64,000 nt of DNA, taken from NCBI GenBank assembly GCA_918797485.1, contig CAKKNE010000005.1, forward strand, positions 1,054,001-1,118,000, written 5' to 3'. Origin of the DNA: Pelagomonas calceolata (Eukaryota; Sar; Pelagophyceae; Pelagomonadales; Pelagomonadaceae). A model generated the notes under the pieces. That model did no database searches, had not been told where the DNA came from, and saw only the letters and a program-made list of their open reading frames with translations. The position numbers were made by a program, and so were the translations under genes. Below, piece by piece: positions 17,585-26,629 of this stretch (position 1 is its first letter; every line of letters begins with the position of its first letter).

Positions 17585-18190
17585 ATGGCCCCCGTCAAGG
17601 TGAAGCTCGTGATCCTACTGTTGACAGCCGTCAGCTCCGACGCGCTCTCGCCCTTAGCCCCGGTGCGCGCCGCAAAAAGAGTTTTTCTCAGAAGAGGCGG
17701 CGCGGCCCCCACGCTCCCGATCAGCTCCCAGGACGTGGCCGACGCCCAGCGGGCCTGGGGCGATGGGATTGTGGAGATCGGTCGTATTTATACCGCAAAA
17801 GGAGACTACAAGGCCGAGGCCGTCAAAGTTTTAGGTGATTTGTACGGCTGGGACTCGAAAATGGACGTGCTCTTCAAGCCGACGAAGGCCGCAAATCCCG
17901 CGATTAGATTGGACTACGACGAGGCCTTATCGTATTTCGTCGGGGCGGACTCCGCGGACAAGCCCGTGGCCGAGGACAAGGGCTTCGCGATTGCCCCCTG
18001 GACCGCGGTCCGGTTCGACAACAAGAAGACGCTGTTCCTCTCCGATTCCGCCACCGCGATGGGCGAGTACTACTTCACCGGCTTAGACGGCTCGGAGACG
18101 AAGGTCGAGTACACGTTCCAGTACCGCCGGGCTGCCGATGGATCTTTGAAGATCGTCGTCCACCACTCGAGCGTGCCCTTCGCGGCCTGA
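17585..18190 (+). CDS. SnoaL-like (NTF2-fold) protein with presequence
   Basis: 201 aa from ATG 17585. The N terminus MAPVKVKLVILLLTAVSSDALS is signal-peptide-like, followed by a basic stretch (RAAKRVFLRRGG), consistent with plastid import. The mature part matches a SnoaL-like family of algae and cyanobacteria: WGDGIVEIGRIYTAKGDYK, LYGWDSKMDVLFKPTKAA, ALSYFVG, GFAIAPWTAVRFDN, and MGEYYFT...KVEYTFQYRR...LKIVVHHSSVPF. These are cone-shaped alpha-beta barrels, some binding small hydrophobic ligands; activity is not known. Family assignment is by remembered motif similarity. Confidence 0.75.
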   Translation: MAPVKVKLVILLLTAVSSDALSPLAPVRAAKRVFLRRGGAAPTLPISSQDVADAQRAWGDGIVEIGRIYTAKGDYKAEAVKVLGDLYGWDSKMDVLFKPTKAANPAIRLDYDEALSYFVGADSADKPVAEDKGFAIAPWTAVRFDNKKTLFLSDSATAMGEYYFTGLDGSETKVEYTFQYRRAADGSLKIVVHHSSVPFAA

Positions 18191-18359
18191 CCTCGTGTGG
18201 TGTGTATTTGTAAATAGTAGCATTTACGCGCCGTGTTACGTTCGGGGCGCGCCCGCCTCTCGCGTCGCCGATGCGTCGCCGCCTTTTCATGATCGTACCC
18301 CCGACTGCGTGAGAGAGCCGCATCGGCACCCCAAAACATCTATGAGCATAGTAGTCGAT

Positions 18360-18437
18360 GTTACGGTGCTAGGACTAGTGGGCGGAGCCCCTGGGGGGGA
18401 GACACCGCGCGTCGCCGATTCATCGGCGGCGGGCGCG
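18360..18437 (-). repeat. 78-bp dispersed repeat, copy 1
   Basis: Identical by eye, in inverted orientation, to 56429..56506. It contains the short palindrome CGCCGAT-GA-ATCGGCG and an open frame reading VTVLGLVGGAPGGETPRVAD on this strand. A 30-bp part recurs at 49612..49641. Confidence 0.9.
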
Positions 18438-18648
18438 GGCCGCTTCTTTCATAACAGCGTACCTCCTTCTAAGCAGAACCGCCTCGGCAAACCCCCCCCG
18501 AACAATGTGCAACGTTCGCCCGTTCAATCAACTTGTCCCGCGACTTCCCGCAGGCGACCTTGGACCGCGGCGACGCGTTCGGCACCGTACACTCCAACAA
18601 AGCCAGTAGACACTCGGCCCGACCCGATCTATGAGCATCGTTTCCGAG

Positions 18649-18670
18649 CTAGTGTCTATTTACACGCTAG
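18649..18670 (+). promoter_or_regulatory. intergenic palindrome copy 4
   Basis: CTAGTGTC-TATTTA-CACGCTAG, 22 bp, ends 199 bp before the glycerol-3-phosphate dehydrogenase start codon. Confidence 0.6.
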
Positions 18671-18869
18671 CTAACTCCCAGCCAGACTCGCATCTAATCG
18701 CACCTGCTCAGTAGCAATTGTTTTGCGTTACAAGGCGGGACGCATAGCCCGCTTCAATACGCCTGCGGCTATCGCAGAGCTTTCATCCATAGCTTTGCGC
18801 AAACACAGCTATAGCCTCCAAGCCAGCGGCTGCTGAAGGAGCTGCGCTCGCATAAGTTACCAAAGAGAC

Positions 18870-21111
18870 ATGGCCGCAGCAGCAATACTGGCACGGCGCT
18901 GCACGCGCCTGTCGCGGCGCTTCGCAACAATAACCGATCCGGCCGCGCCGTCCTTCGCCGCGCCCATCGGTGCCGGCTCCATAACGCCGCCGTCGCTCGA
19001 GCGCATCCCGGGCCGGGCGGCACAGGTCGAGCGCCTCAAGCATGACACGCCGTTCGACGTCGTTGTCGTGGGCGGCGGCTGCGTCGGCGCCGGTGCGGCG
19101 CTCGACGCGGCGGCTCGAGGGCTACGCGTCGCGCTAGTAGAAAGGGGCGACTATGGCTCGGAGACCTCGAGCCGCTCGACCAAGTTGTTGTGGGCAGGCA
19201 TCCGCTACCTCGCGACGGCCGCGGCCGGGTTGCTGCGGCGGGAGTCGCTCGCGCAACCGATGAAAGCTCTAAGGGACTTTGGCTCCGAGTTTCGAATGGT
19301 CCTCAACTGTCACAGAGAACGCCGGTTCATGATCGAGCAGCAGCCGCACCTGTGCCACTGGATGCCCATCGCGTTACCCTTCGACCGCTGGTGGGTCAGT
19401 CCCGCGCCATTTGGGCACCCGTTGTTCTCGCTCTTCCCGGTGCTGTCGCCGCTGGTCACGACGTTCTACGACTCGCTCTCCTCCTTCACGTGCCCGCCGT
19501 CCTTCGTCGTCGGCCCGAAAGCGGCGCAGCGGCGATTTCCCCAATTACAAGACAAAGGCCTGCTCTTCGCGACCGTGTTTCACGAGGCCATGCACGACGA
19601 CGCGCGCACGAACATAGCTATTGCTCTGACGGCCGCGGAGCGCGGCGCAGCGGTCGCAAATTACTGCGAGGTGACTGGCCTCATAAAAGAGAACGGGCGT
19701 GCGGCCGGCGTCAGTGTTCTCGATCGCGTGACGAGCCAGCGCTTCGACGTCCGCGCCAAGGCCGTTGTCTTCTGTGGCGGGCCATATACCGACGCGCTGC
19801 GAAAGCTCGGCGACGAGAAGGCAGAGGACGCCGTCGCGGGCGCCTCCGGCACGCACGTCGTCCTTCCCGGCTACTACTGCCCGCGGGACCAGGGCCTGCT
19901 GGATTACAACACGTCCGACGGCCGGTTTTTGTTCTTCTTACCTTGGCTAGGGCACACGCTGGTAGGAACGACGGACGCGCCTTCCGCCGCGGAGACGCGG
20001 CCGACGGCGCCGGAAGACGAAGTACAGTGGTTACTAAATGAGTGCTCGCGCTACCTGTCGCCGGACGTGCGCGTGTCGCGGAAGGATGTATTAAGTGCGT
20101 GGCGCGGCTGGTCGCGACGCGGCGTCCCACACTCGTGCCGCACCGAGAGAGATGACGCGACGGCGTCGGTCGCGCAGGCGACCCCTCGCGCGCGACCCGC
20201 ACGCGGCGCCCGGCGCGCCGGCCTCTAGGGATCATGTGATCTCGCGGGACCCTGCTACAAACGTCGTATTCGCGGCAGGTGGGAAATGGACGACCTGGCG
20301 GGAGATGTCTGAAGAGCTCATCGACGAGGTCTGCGTCGACTTTGAAAACGCGGAGCCGTGCACGACCACCTCAATCGGCCTCCTGGGCCGCGACGGCTGG
20401 GAGCCGACGCTGGCGGTGCAACTCGTACAACACGGCGGTGTCCGCGCCGAAGTCGCGAACCACCTAGCACAGGCCTACGGCGGACGAGCCTGGGATGTGT
20501 TGGCGCTCGCTCGGCCCACGGGAAAGCGCTATCCCCGTTTTGGTATCCCGCTCGCCGAGGGCTACCCTTATGTGGAGGCCGAGGTGCGGTATGCCTGCCG
20601 GGAGCATGCAGTGACAATCGAAGATATCCTCTCGCGACGGACGCGCCTGGCCTTCCTCAACGCCGAAGCGGCGCGCGACGCCGTAGAACGCGTCGCGGAA
20701 ATAATGTCCGAGGAGCTCGGCTGGACGGATGAGGAGCGCGCAAAACAACTCGCCCACGCCTACGACTACGTCAAATGCTTTGGCGGGCCAATCGCCGATA
20801 AGACCGAGGCTGAGTTGAGGACGGCGACGGACGCTGATTTGAGAGAGGCCTTCGCCCGCGTCGACGCCGACAACTCAGGATACGTGTCCGTTGATGAGTT
20901 GAGGAGAGCGGCCGCGTTCCTCGGGTTTCCTGTGGACGATTCGGACGCCGAATTTGGGAAGATGGACACGAACGGCGACGGGAAGGCTTCCTTCGAGGAA
21001 TTCGCCCAGTGGTGGAACGCGTCCGACGCGCGTCTCAGCCGTCAGTTTGCCCTCGACCCGGGCGGCAAGAAGCGGACGCAAAGCAATACGTCCGGGGCGT
21101 TCCTCGGGTAA
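18870..21111 (+). CDS. FAD-dependent glycerol-3-phosphate dehydrogenase, mitochondrial, with EF-hands
   Basis: Exons 18870..20110 and 20178..21111 give 724 aa. The enzyme oxidises glycerol 3-phosphate to dihydroxyacetone phosphate at the outer face of the inner mitochondrial membrane, feeding ubiquinone. A basic presequence (MAAAAILARRCTRLSRRFAT) precedes the FAD-binding DVVVVGGGCVGAGAALDAAA, ETSSRSTKLLWAGIRYL, and downstream FFLPWLGHTLVGTTDAP and GGKWTTWREM. Splicing at 20111..20177 joins DVLSAWRGW to RPLARDPHA, restoring the family segment. The C terminus carries two EF-hands (DADNSGYVSVDEL and DTNGDGKASFEEF), as in animal GPD2, so calcium control is likely. The intron belongs to the second intron class described in the findings. 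Confidence 0.93.
20111..20177 (+). other. class-2 intron in glycerol-3-phosphate dehydrogenase gene
   Basis: 67 nt with donor GTCGCGAC, then GCGGCGTCC, and acceptor GTCGCGCAG. The first 17 nt plus the five preceding exon bases (GGCTG) match the 27945..28094 intron with one change. Confidence 0.75.
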
Positions 21112-21232
21112 TGTACATGTAATATATAAGCCATGTGAACGCGTCCCCGAGCGAGGCTGAGGCTGAGGCTAGTTACCTCGCAGGGTTCCCCGTACCCCTC
21201 CCGCTCCCCCCGGGCCCACCCGTCGAGCGAGC

Positions 21233-21253
21233 CTAGTGCCTGTGATACGCTAG
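21233..21253 (+). promoter_or_regulatory. intergenic palindrome copy 5
   Basis: CTAGTGCC-TGTGATA-CGCTAG, 21 bp, ends 144 bp before the start codon at 21398. Confidence 0.55.
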
Positions 21254-21397
21254 CAAGCAAAGCAGCGGCGGCCGGTCACGTCGACAGCGTTGCGCGCAGG
21301 AGCCGTATAGCTCTGAGACGACGCGCCACGCAGCTTTTTGCACGGCTAACGCTGGGATTCGCTGGCATTCGTGGAGTAGAAGCTCGTCGAAATAAGC

Positions 21398-22729
21398 ATG
21401 TCTCGTGTTGACATCCAAGGGCCTAACCAAACCATCCTGCTCCCTGGCGCGAGCGCGCACGAGTATTCTCCCGCCGAGGGCCCGATCAACGACGTCGATT
21501 TGGTGAAAAACCCTTTGCCCGCTTACGACAGACTAGTACGGAACAACCACGTCGACGAGCCGCCCACGCAGTGCCTTGTGGACGCTGCTACCCACGGGTC
21601 CTCTCCCGTCCAGAGCCTACCGGAGCATCTCATGTTCGCCATCCTCGACTTCGTGCGCGACGCCCACGCTTTCGTGAAGTGCGAATCGGTGTGTAGAGCC
21701 TTTTGCGGTCTGTTGCAGAGCCCGGCTGGCATTGGGCGCAAGCTCTGGGAGGCGCGACCTATTCTTTACGCCCAAAGCTTTGCCCTCTCTCCCCAAAGCG
21801 ATGTTGGGAACGGCGGGCGGCGGGCCGTGCTGGAGTTAGTCGTTTTCGAGAGCTATGAAGACGGAGAGTCTCAGAGAATTCTAGCTCGAGACGACAGTGT
21901 CGTGTATAAACTTGTTCCACCTGCTCTGTGGACTCGAATCGTGACGGATCTCCACGCGCGGTGCCGCCCACTATCCTCGCACTTACCGAGTCTGGAGCTA
22001 TCGGACGTCTTCGTGAGGGCACTGACTGATGTCGTAGAGTCGTGGGTCCAGCGCCTGATCAAGGGCGCATTGATGTGCTCCGCTCACCGCGGCTCTAGCA
22101 CCATGACTGCCGCGGACATCGAGCTGGCGCGCGCTCTCACGCAAGATAAGACCATGACGCCAAGACAGATTGGTACTTATGGTGTGTGGGAGCCGGACGT
22201 TCGGCTCGCCAGACGGTCTGTCACCACACTGTTCCCCCGGGGTCGGCGCTTCTCTGCCGACGCGCTGCCCGAGCTTTCCGTTGAGGCGAAGGATAGCATA
22301 ATCCGCACGCTCGTGCGACGAAACCGCGGCGTGGCTTACAATGGGCGAGCCTACGAGCTGCTGTGGGTTTTAATATTGGCCCGCATCTGCAAGTTGCTGA
22401 CCCGGGTCGCTGAGCTTGTCCACTACCGCCATGCCCCGCAACACCTCATGACCGCGCTTGGTATGTATGGAAATTATTCTGAACCAGAGAGGGCGGAGGC
22501 GGCGAGGGCGGCGGCTATGTTACGCGAACGGACGTATCCCGCGACCCTCAAGGACCTCGCCCACATTCTGAAGGACGACCCGTACGCGCAGACCTACTCG
22601 TGGGCCGAGTACTGGGACACGTCGGACGATTCGGGGGACGAGCACTCGATCGGGCGGCTCTCCGACACGTCGGACGACGACTCGTCGATCCGAAGCTCGG
22701 ACATCCTCCCGGACTCGGACCTGGACTAG
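21398..22729 (+). CDS. F-box-like protein with two histone-fold-like segments
   Basis: 443 aa, single exon. Residues about 72-118 resemble an F-box (QSLPEHLMFAILDFVRDAHA, then CESVCRAFCGLL). Residues about 205-255 read as a histone-fold helix-loop-helix like H4: FVRALTDVVESWVQRLIKGA, AHRGSSTMTAADIELARAL. A second such segment near 310-365 (GRAYELLWVLILARICKLLT, then HYRHAPQHLMTALGMYG) resembles the H2A core. The C terminus is acidic and serine-rich (SDTSDDDSSIRSSD). F-boxes link substrates to SCF ligases; histone folds dimerise or bind chromatin. The combination is unusual and the fold call rests on motif pattern only. An intergenic palindrome lies upstream. Confidence 0.6.
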   Translation: MSRVDIQGPNQTILLPGASAHEYSPAEGPINDVDLVKNPLPAYDRLVRNNHVDEPPTQCLVDAATHGSSPVQSLPEHLMFAILDFVRDAHAFVKCESVCRAFCGLLQSPAGIGRKLWEARPILYAQSFALSPQSDVGNGGRRAVLELVVFESYEDGESQRILARDDSVVYKLVPPALWTRIVTDLHARCRPLSSHLPSLELSDVFVRALTDVVESWVQRLIKGALMCSAHRGSSTMTAADIELARALTQDKTMTPRQIGTYGVWEPDVRLARRSVTTLFPRGRRFSADALPELSVEAKDSIIRTLVRRNRGVAYNGRAYELLWVLILARICKLLTRVAELVHYRHAPQHLMTALGMYGNYSEPERAEAARAAAMLRERTYPATLKDLAHILKDDPYAQTYSWAEYWDTSDDSGDEHSIGRLSDTSDDDSSIRSSDILPDSDLD

Positions 22730-22804
22730 AAGTAAGTAGCGTGTGACTCGTGTTAGCCAGGTATACTATGTACGACGGGGGGGATGAGGGGGGATACCGA
22801 GCAA

Positions 22805-25800
22805 CTACGTGATCACCGTCGGCGACTCCATGCCCGTGAACTTCACCAACGACGACAGCTCCAAGGCAGCCTTCACCAAGTCGCCGACGACGTTCGCGCA
22901 GACCTCGTGCAGCGCACCGGTAGGAGGCACGTACTTCTCGATGTACATGCGCACCGTCGCGCCGGAGCCCGCCGTGCCCGACAGCCGGAAGATAACTCTG
23001 GAACCGTCCTCCATGAGGAAGCGGATGCCCTGGTTTTTACTGATAGAACCGTCAACGGGATCGAGGTACTCAAAAACGTCGGCCGTGGCAATCTTAGAAC
23101 CTTGCACGACGCGGCCCGTGTTCGATGATGTAGCCGACGTCATGGCGGCGAACATGGCCTGGGCCTTGGGCTTGTCGACCCCTTCGTAGTCGTACCTGCA
23201 GTAATAATTTCTGCCGTACGTCGCCCAGTGGTCCTTGACGATGCTTTCGACCGTTACTAAGGGTTTGCCTGGTGCGTTGTGCGCCGCCAAGATCTGCAAC
23301 CAAGCTAACACGGCCCAGAGGCCATCTTTTTCGCGGACGTGGTCTGAACCAGTCCCGAAGGACTCCTCGCCACACAGGAAGGGCGTGTAGTCCGTACCAC
23401 CAAACAGCGCTTTCGAGTCCATGAGGTTGCCGAAGAACTTCCAGCCCGTCGGCGTCTCGAAGAGAGCCAAATTCTTCGCCTGGGCGACGCGGTCGACGGC
23501 ACCGGAAGTAGGCATCGACCGCGCCACGGCCTTGATGCCGCCCTGGGCCGCGAAGAAGGGGATGCAGTCCGCGTGCGCCGCCAGAATAGCTAAACTGTCA
23601 GAGGGCGTGACGAAGAACTGGGTGCCTGCGTTGCGGGCGCGTTGGCGTCGCGTCGACGGCGTCGGAGCGGTGCCTTGCGTCGACGGCGTCGAGGCGACAT
23701 GATGACTCAATGAGGACGCCGGCACGCACCGAGGATCATGTTTCTATCGCCGTCACCGTCCGACGCCGCCCCCAACGACGGCACACCCTGAGACGAACCA
23801 ACAGGCTGGCCCAATCGGTCGACGCCCATCTTCTTCGTCAAATCCACCGCATAGGTCAAGTTCGGGTCCGCGTGGTGCCCGCCGAAGTCGTCCTTCGGAA
23901 CCGCGTTGATGAGACAAGAAGCCGGCTGGCCCAGCACGTCGCAGAACAGCGCCTTGGCGTAGGGCCCCGTGACGCCGTGCATGGCGTCGAAGCAGATGGA
24001 GAAGTCCGGTCTGTCTAAGAGCGCCTTGATGGCTCCGAGGTCGAACACCGTTCTGAGTAGATCGACGTGAGCAGCCACACCGTCGACGACCTCCACACTG
24101 ACACGTCGAGAGCCGTCTCGAGCCTCAATCACGGTCTCGCCCAACACCGAAGGATCCACATCAGGACACTCGGCACACATCTTTATGGACGTAATCGTAG
24201 TCGTGTTCTTGTAGATGGCGTTCGTCAGCTTCTCGGGCGCGGGCCCGCCGTTCTCGCAGTTGTACTTGATGCCGAAGTCCTCGTTGGGCCCGCCCGGGTT
24301 GTGCGACGCCGTCAGGATGAAGGCCCCGAAGACCTTTTTCCATTGGGGCCCGCCTTCCCGGATCAACGCCGACACGGCGGGAGTCGAGGCCAACCCATCC
24401 TTCGCGACCCACACCCTCCGCACACCGTTCGCCAGCGCGATCTTCGTGATGATGTTGATCGCGACGTCGTTGTAGTAGCGGCCGTCCCCACCGATCAACA
24501 GCGTCTGGCACTCCAAGTCGGCACCCGTACTACGAAGGGCGTCGAAGGTCGCCTGGACGAAGTTGTGCAGATATTTACCCTCCGTGAAGACGGCCGTTTT
24601 CTTCCTCAAGCCAGAGGTGCCGGGTTTTTGGCCGTCGATCGGCGCCGTTTTGAGGGTCGAGACTTTGAGCGCACCCAGGCCCGGCGCCGCCGTCAGGTCG
24701 ATCGTCGTGTTCTCATACCGTCCAGGAGGCAAGGTCTTGGGTTCATCAGATTCGTTTTTTATGGTGACAGAACCGACGAAGACGTTTTTCGAGGATAACC
24801 GCACGTCGCCCTTGACCGTTAACGACGAGCATGACTTGAGAGAAGGGGCGCTTCCTCCAATAAGGTTCGCTTCGAGCTGCTGCACTAGTTTGTACTTCTT
24901 GGAGTCCAGCGAGACAGAAGGGGCAGCGGTGACGCCTTCGGCCAACACGGGCACGGAGTTGACGCAAGCGTACGCATCCGATCTTAATAGCAATAGATCG
25001 TTGCACTTCTTGACGGGCGCGAAGCGCGTGCGGGGCACGACGATGGCCGTGGCGCCCTTGAAGCACTCGATGGCCGCGCCCATGGCCGTCTCGAGCTGGA
25101 AGACGGGCGTCGACGCGTCGTCCTTGGGGTCGACCTGCGTTGTGACGGGGTCGTGTCGATGGCGCGTCGCGTCGACAGCGTCACTACGTGGTCTCACGAA
25201 GACGCGGCAAGCGCACGGTCTTCTTGTTCTTGATCATCGGTAAAGGTACCACTCCACCATGAGCCGTCATGATGGCCTTGAGGGCCTCGAGGTCGATCCA
25301 GAGGTTGTTCGTGTTGAAGTAGCGGTGCTTGCTGATGTCCTGGAAGGCGTCCTCGTCCTCGTCGGGGCACTGCGCCGCCTCCCGCAGGATCAACTGACCC
25401 CCTCGCGACGCCAAATGCCCTCCCTTCTTGTCATTACTAGTACGTTCGCAGCATTCCATCATAAACGGCGCCTTGCTCTGGGCGAAATATGATAGGAGTT
25501 TGGGGTCTAGGGTGGCTCCTAGATTATCAGAGTTCGACACGAATAAATATTTGGATCCCTGCGCAAGCATAGAGTCGAGCGTACCACTACCCAACAAAGC
25601 GGCATATAAATCACCATGACCAGGGGGGCACCACTCGACACTGGGCTTCGTCGGCCAGAGGGCGGGCTCGAAGTTATCTCGGCGGATCTTCGGCACCTTG
25701 TTCTGGACGAACTCCAAGTTCGGGTCCGCGTAGAGCGCGGGGTACTTCTCGCGGAAGAAGGCCATCGTGTCGGCGGACGTGGCGAAGGAGTTCATCAATA

Positions 25801-26164
25801 CAAATTTGACGTTCGTCTGCAGGTCGTCGCGCATCTGCATGATTTGTTTGGCCGTGAGGTCCAAAAACGTGTCCGCGCCCTTCACCTTTAAGAGACTCTT
25901 GGCATAATCCAAGCCCATGGACGTGCCCAACCCACCATTGAGCTTGAGGACCACCGTTTTGGCTAGGAGTTGGGCGTCGGCTTCCGGGGCTTCGACATCC
26001 ACTAGCTTCGGGACGCCCGACGCCGGCGTGAGCTCGGACTCGGGGATCATGCCCGTGGCGCCGCTCGTGAGCGCATCGTAGGCGTTCTTAAACGCCGCCA
26101 CCGCGGCGTCCGAAAGCCCGTCCGCCCTCATCTTCGCCTCGAAGGGCGCGAAGTTGCCAGGCAT
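22805..26164 (-). CDS. UDP-glucose pyrophosphorylase / phosphoglucomutase fusion
   Basis: Exons 26164..25217, 25134..23730 and 23625..22805 give 1,057 aa. The N-terminal half makes UDP-glucose from glucose 1-phosphate and UTP (KTVVLKLNGGLGTSMGL, LVSNSDNLGA-like FVSNSDNLGATLDPK). The C-terminal half interconverts glucose 1- and 6-phosphate (catalytic loop LTASHNPGGPNEDFG, metal loop DGDGDRNM, sugar loop CGEESFGTGSDH). The two steps are adjacent in the path to beta-1,3-glucan, which fits the nearby GH81 gene. No targeting signal, so cytosolic. Intron 1 (25135..25216) joins IKNKKT to VDPKDDAST within the UGPase domain; intron 2 (23626..23729) lies just after the metal loop. UGP-PGM fusions are known in stramenopiles. 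Confidence 0.95.
23626..23729 (-). other. class-2-like intron 2 of UGP-PGM
   Basis: 104 nt, coding strand starts GTGCGTGCCGGCGTCCTC and ends CCCGCAACGCAG, with GTCGACGCGACGCC inside. Confidence 0.7.
25135..25216 (-). other. class-2-like intron 1 of UGP-PGM
   Basis: 82 nt, coding strand starts GTGCGCTTGCCGCGTCTTC and ends GTCACAACGCAG. It contains GTCGACGCGACGCGCCATCG, close to the core of the CTGTGTG introners. Confidence 0.7.
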
Positions 26165-26629
26165 GCTGGATTTGTGGCTGTCGTCGCTGGCTGTTTTTGG
26201 TGGTTACCGCAGCGATTGAGCAGCGGTTTCTTGCGCACGTGTGCGTAGACTAGCTGCGCTACGTGCTGCTGCACTTGGCGAGCTACCGCGGGTCCTACCG
26301 AGTGGATGCGCGGTGATTTCTAGTCGATGACAAGGCCAATCGATCACCGAAAATCGACCCGAAAGGATTCAGCCCAGAACTCATGAATAGGTGTGCGGGA
26401 GGTCTCCGGACTGTTAGCGGCAACCCATCCGGTTTTTAATGCAAAAAATACACCGGCGCGTCTCGCGGTCGAAGCTGGGCGAATCTCAGCCCGAGCAGGA
26501 CGCCAGTTACGACACCACACAACGGAACTACCCACTATGACGACGTCGTCGCGAGCTGGAACCATGCGGTGCAAATTGGAACCACGCGGTGCAAATCAGG
26601 GATCACAAAACAACTACGTTAAAAAACAA
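26165..26629. other. intergenic region, UGP-PGM to CobW gene
   Basis: About 465 bp between reverse-strand genes. It holds a two-unit 20-bp tandem repeat at 26557..26596 (GGAACCAYGCGGTGCAAAT). No gene is seen. Confidence 0.5.
26557..26596. repeat. two 20-bp tandem repeats
   Basis: Units TGGAACCATGCGGTGCAAAT and TGGAACCACGCGGTGCAAAT differ at one base. Confidence 0.8.

Larger units (their letters stand above)
18191..18869. other. intergenic region with dispersed repeat
   Basis: No gene is supported. The region holds one copy of a 78-bp repeat (18360..18437) and one intergenic palindrome (18649..18670). Confidence 0.6.
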
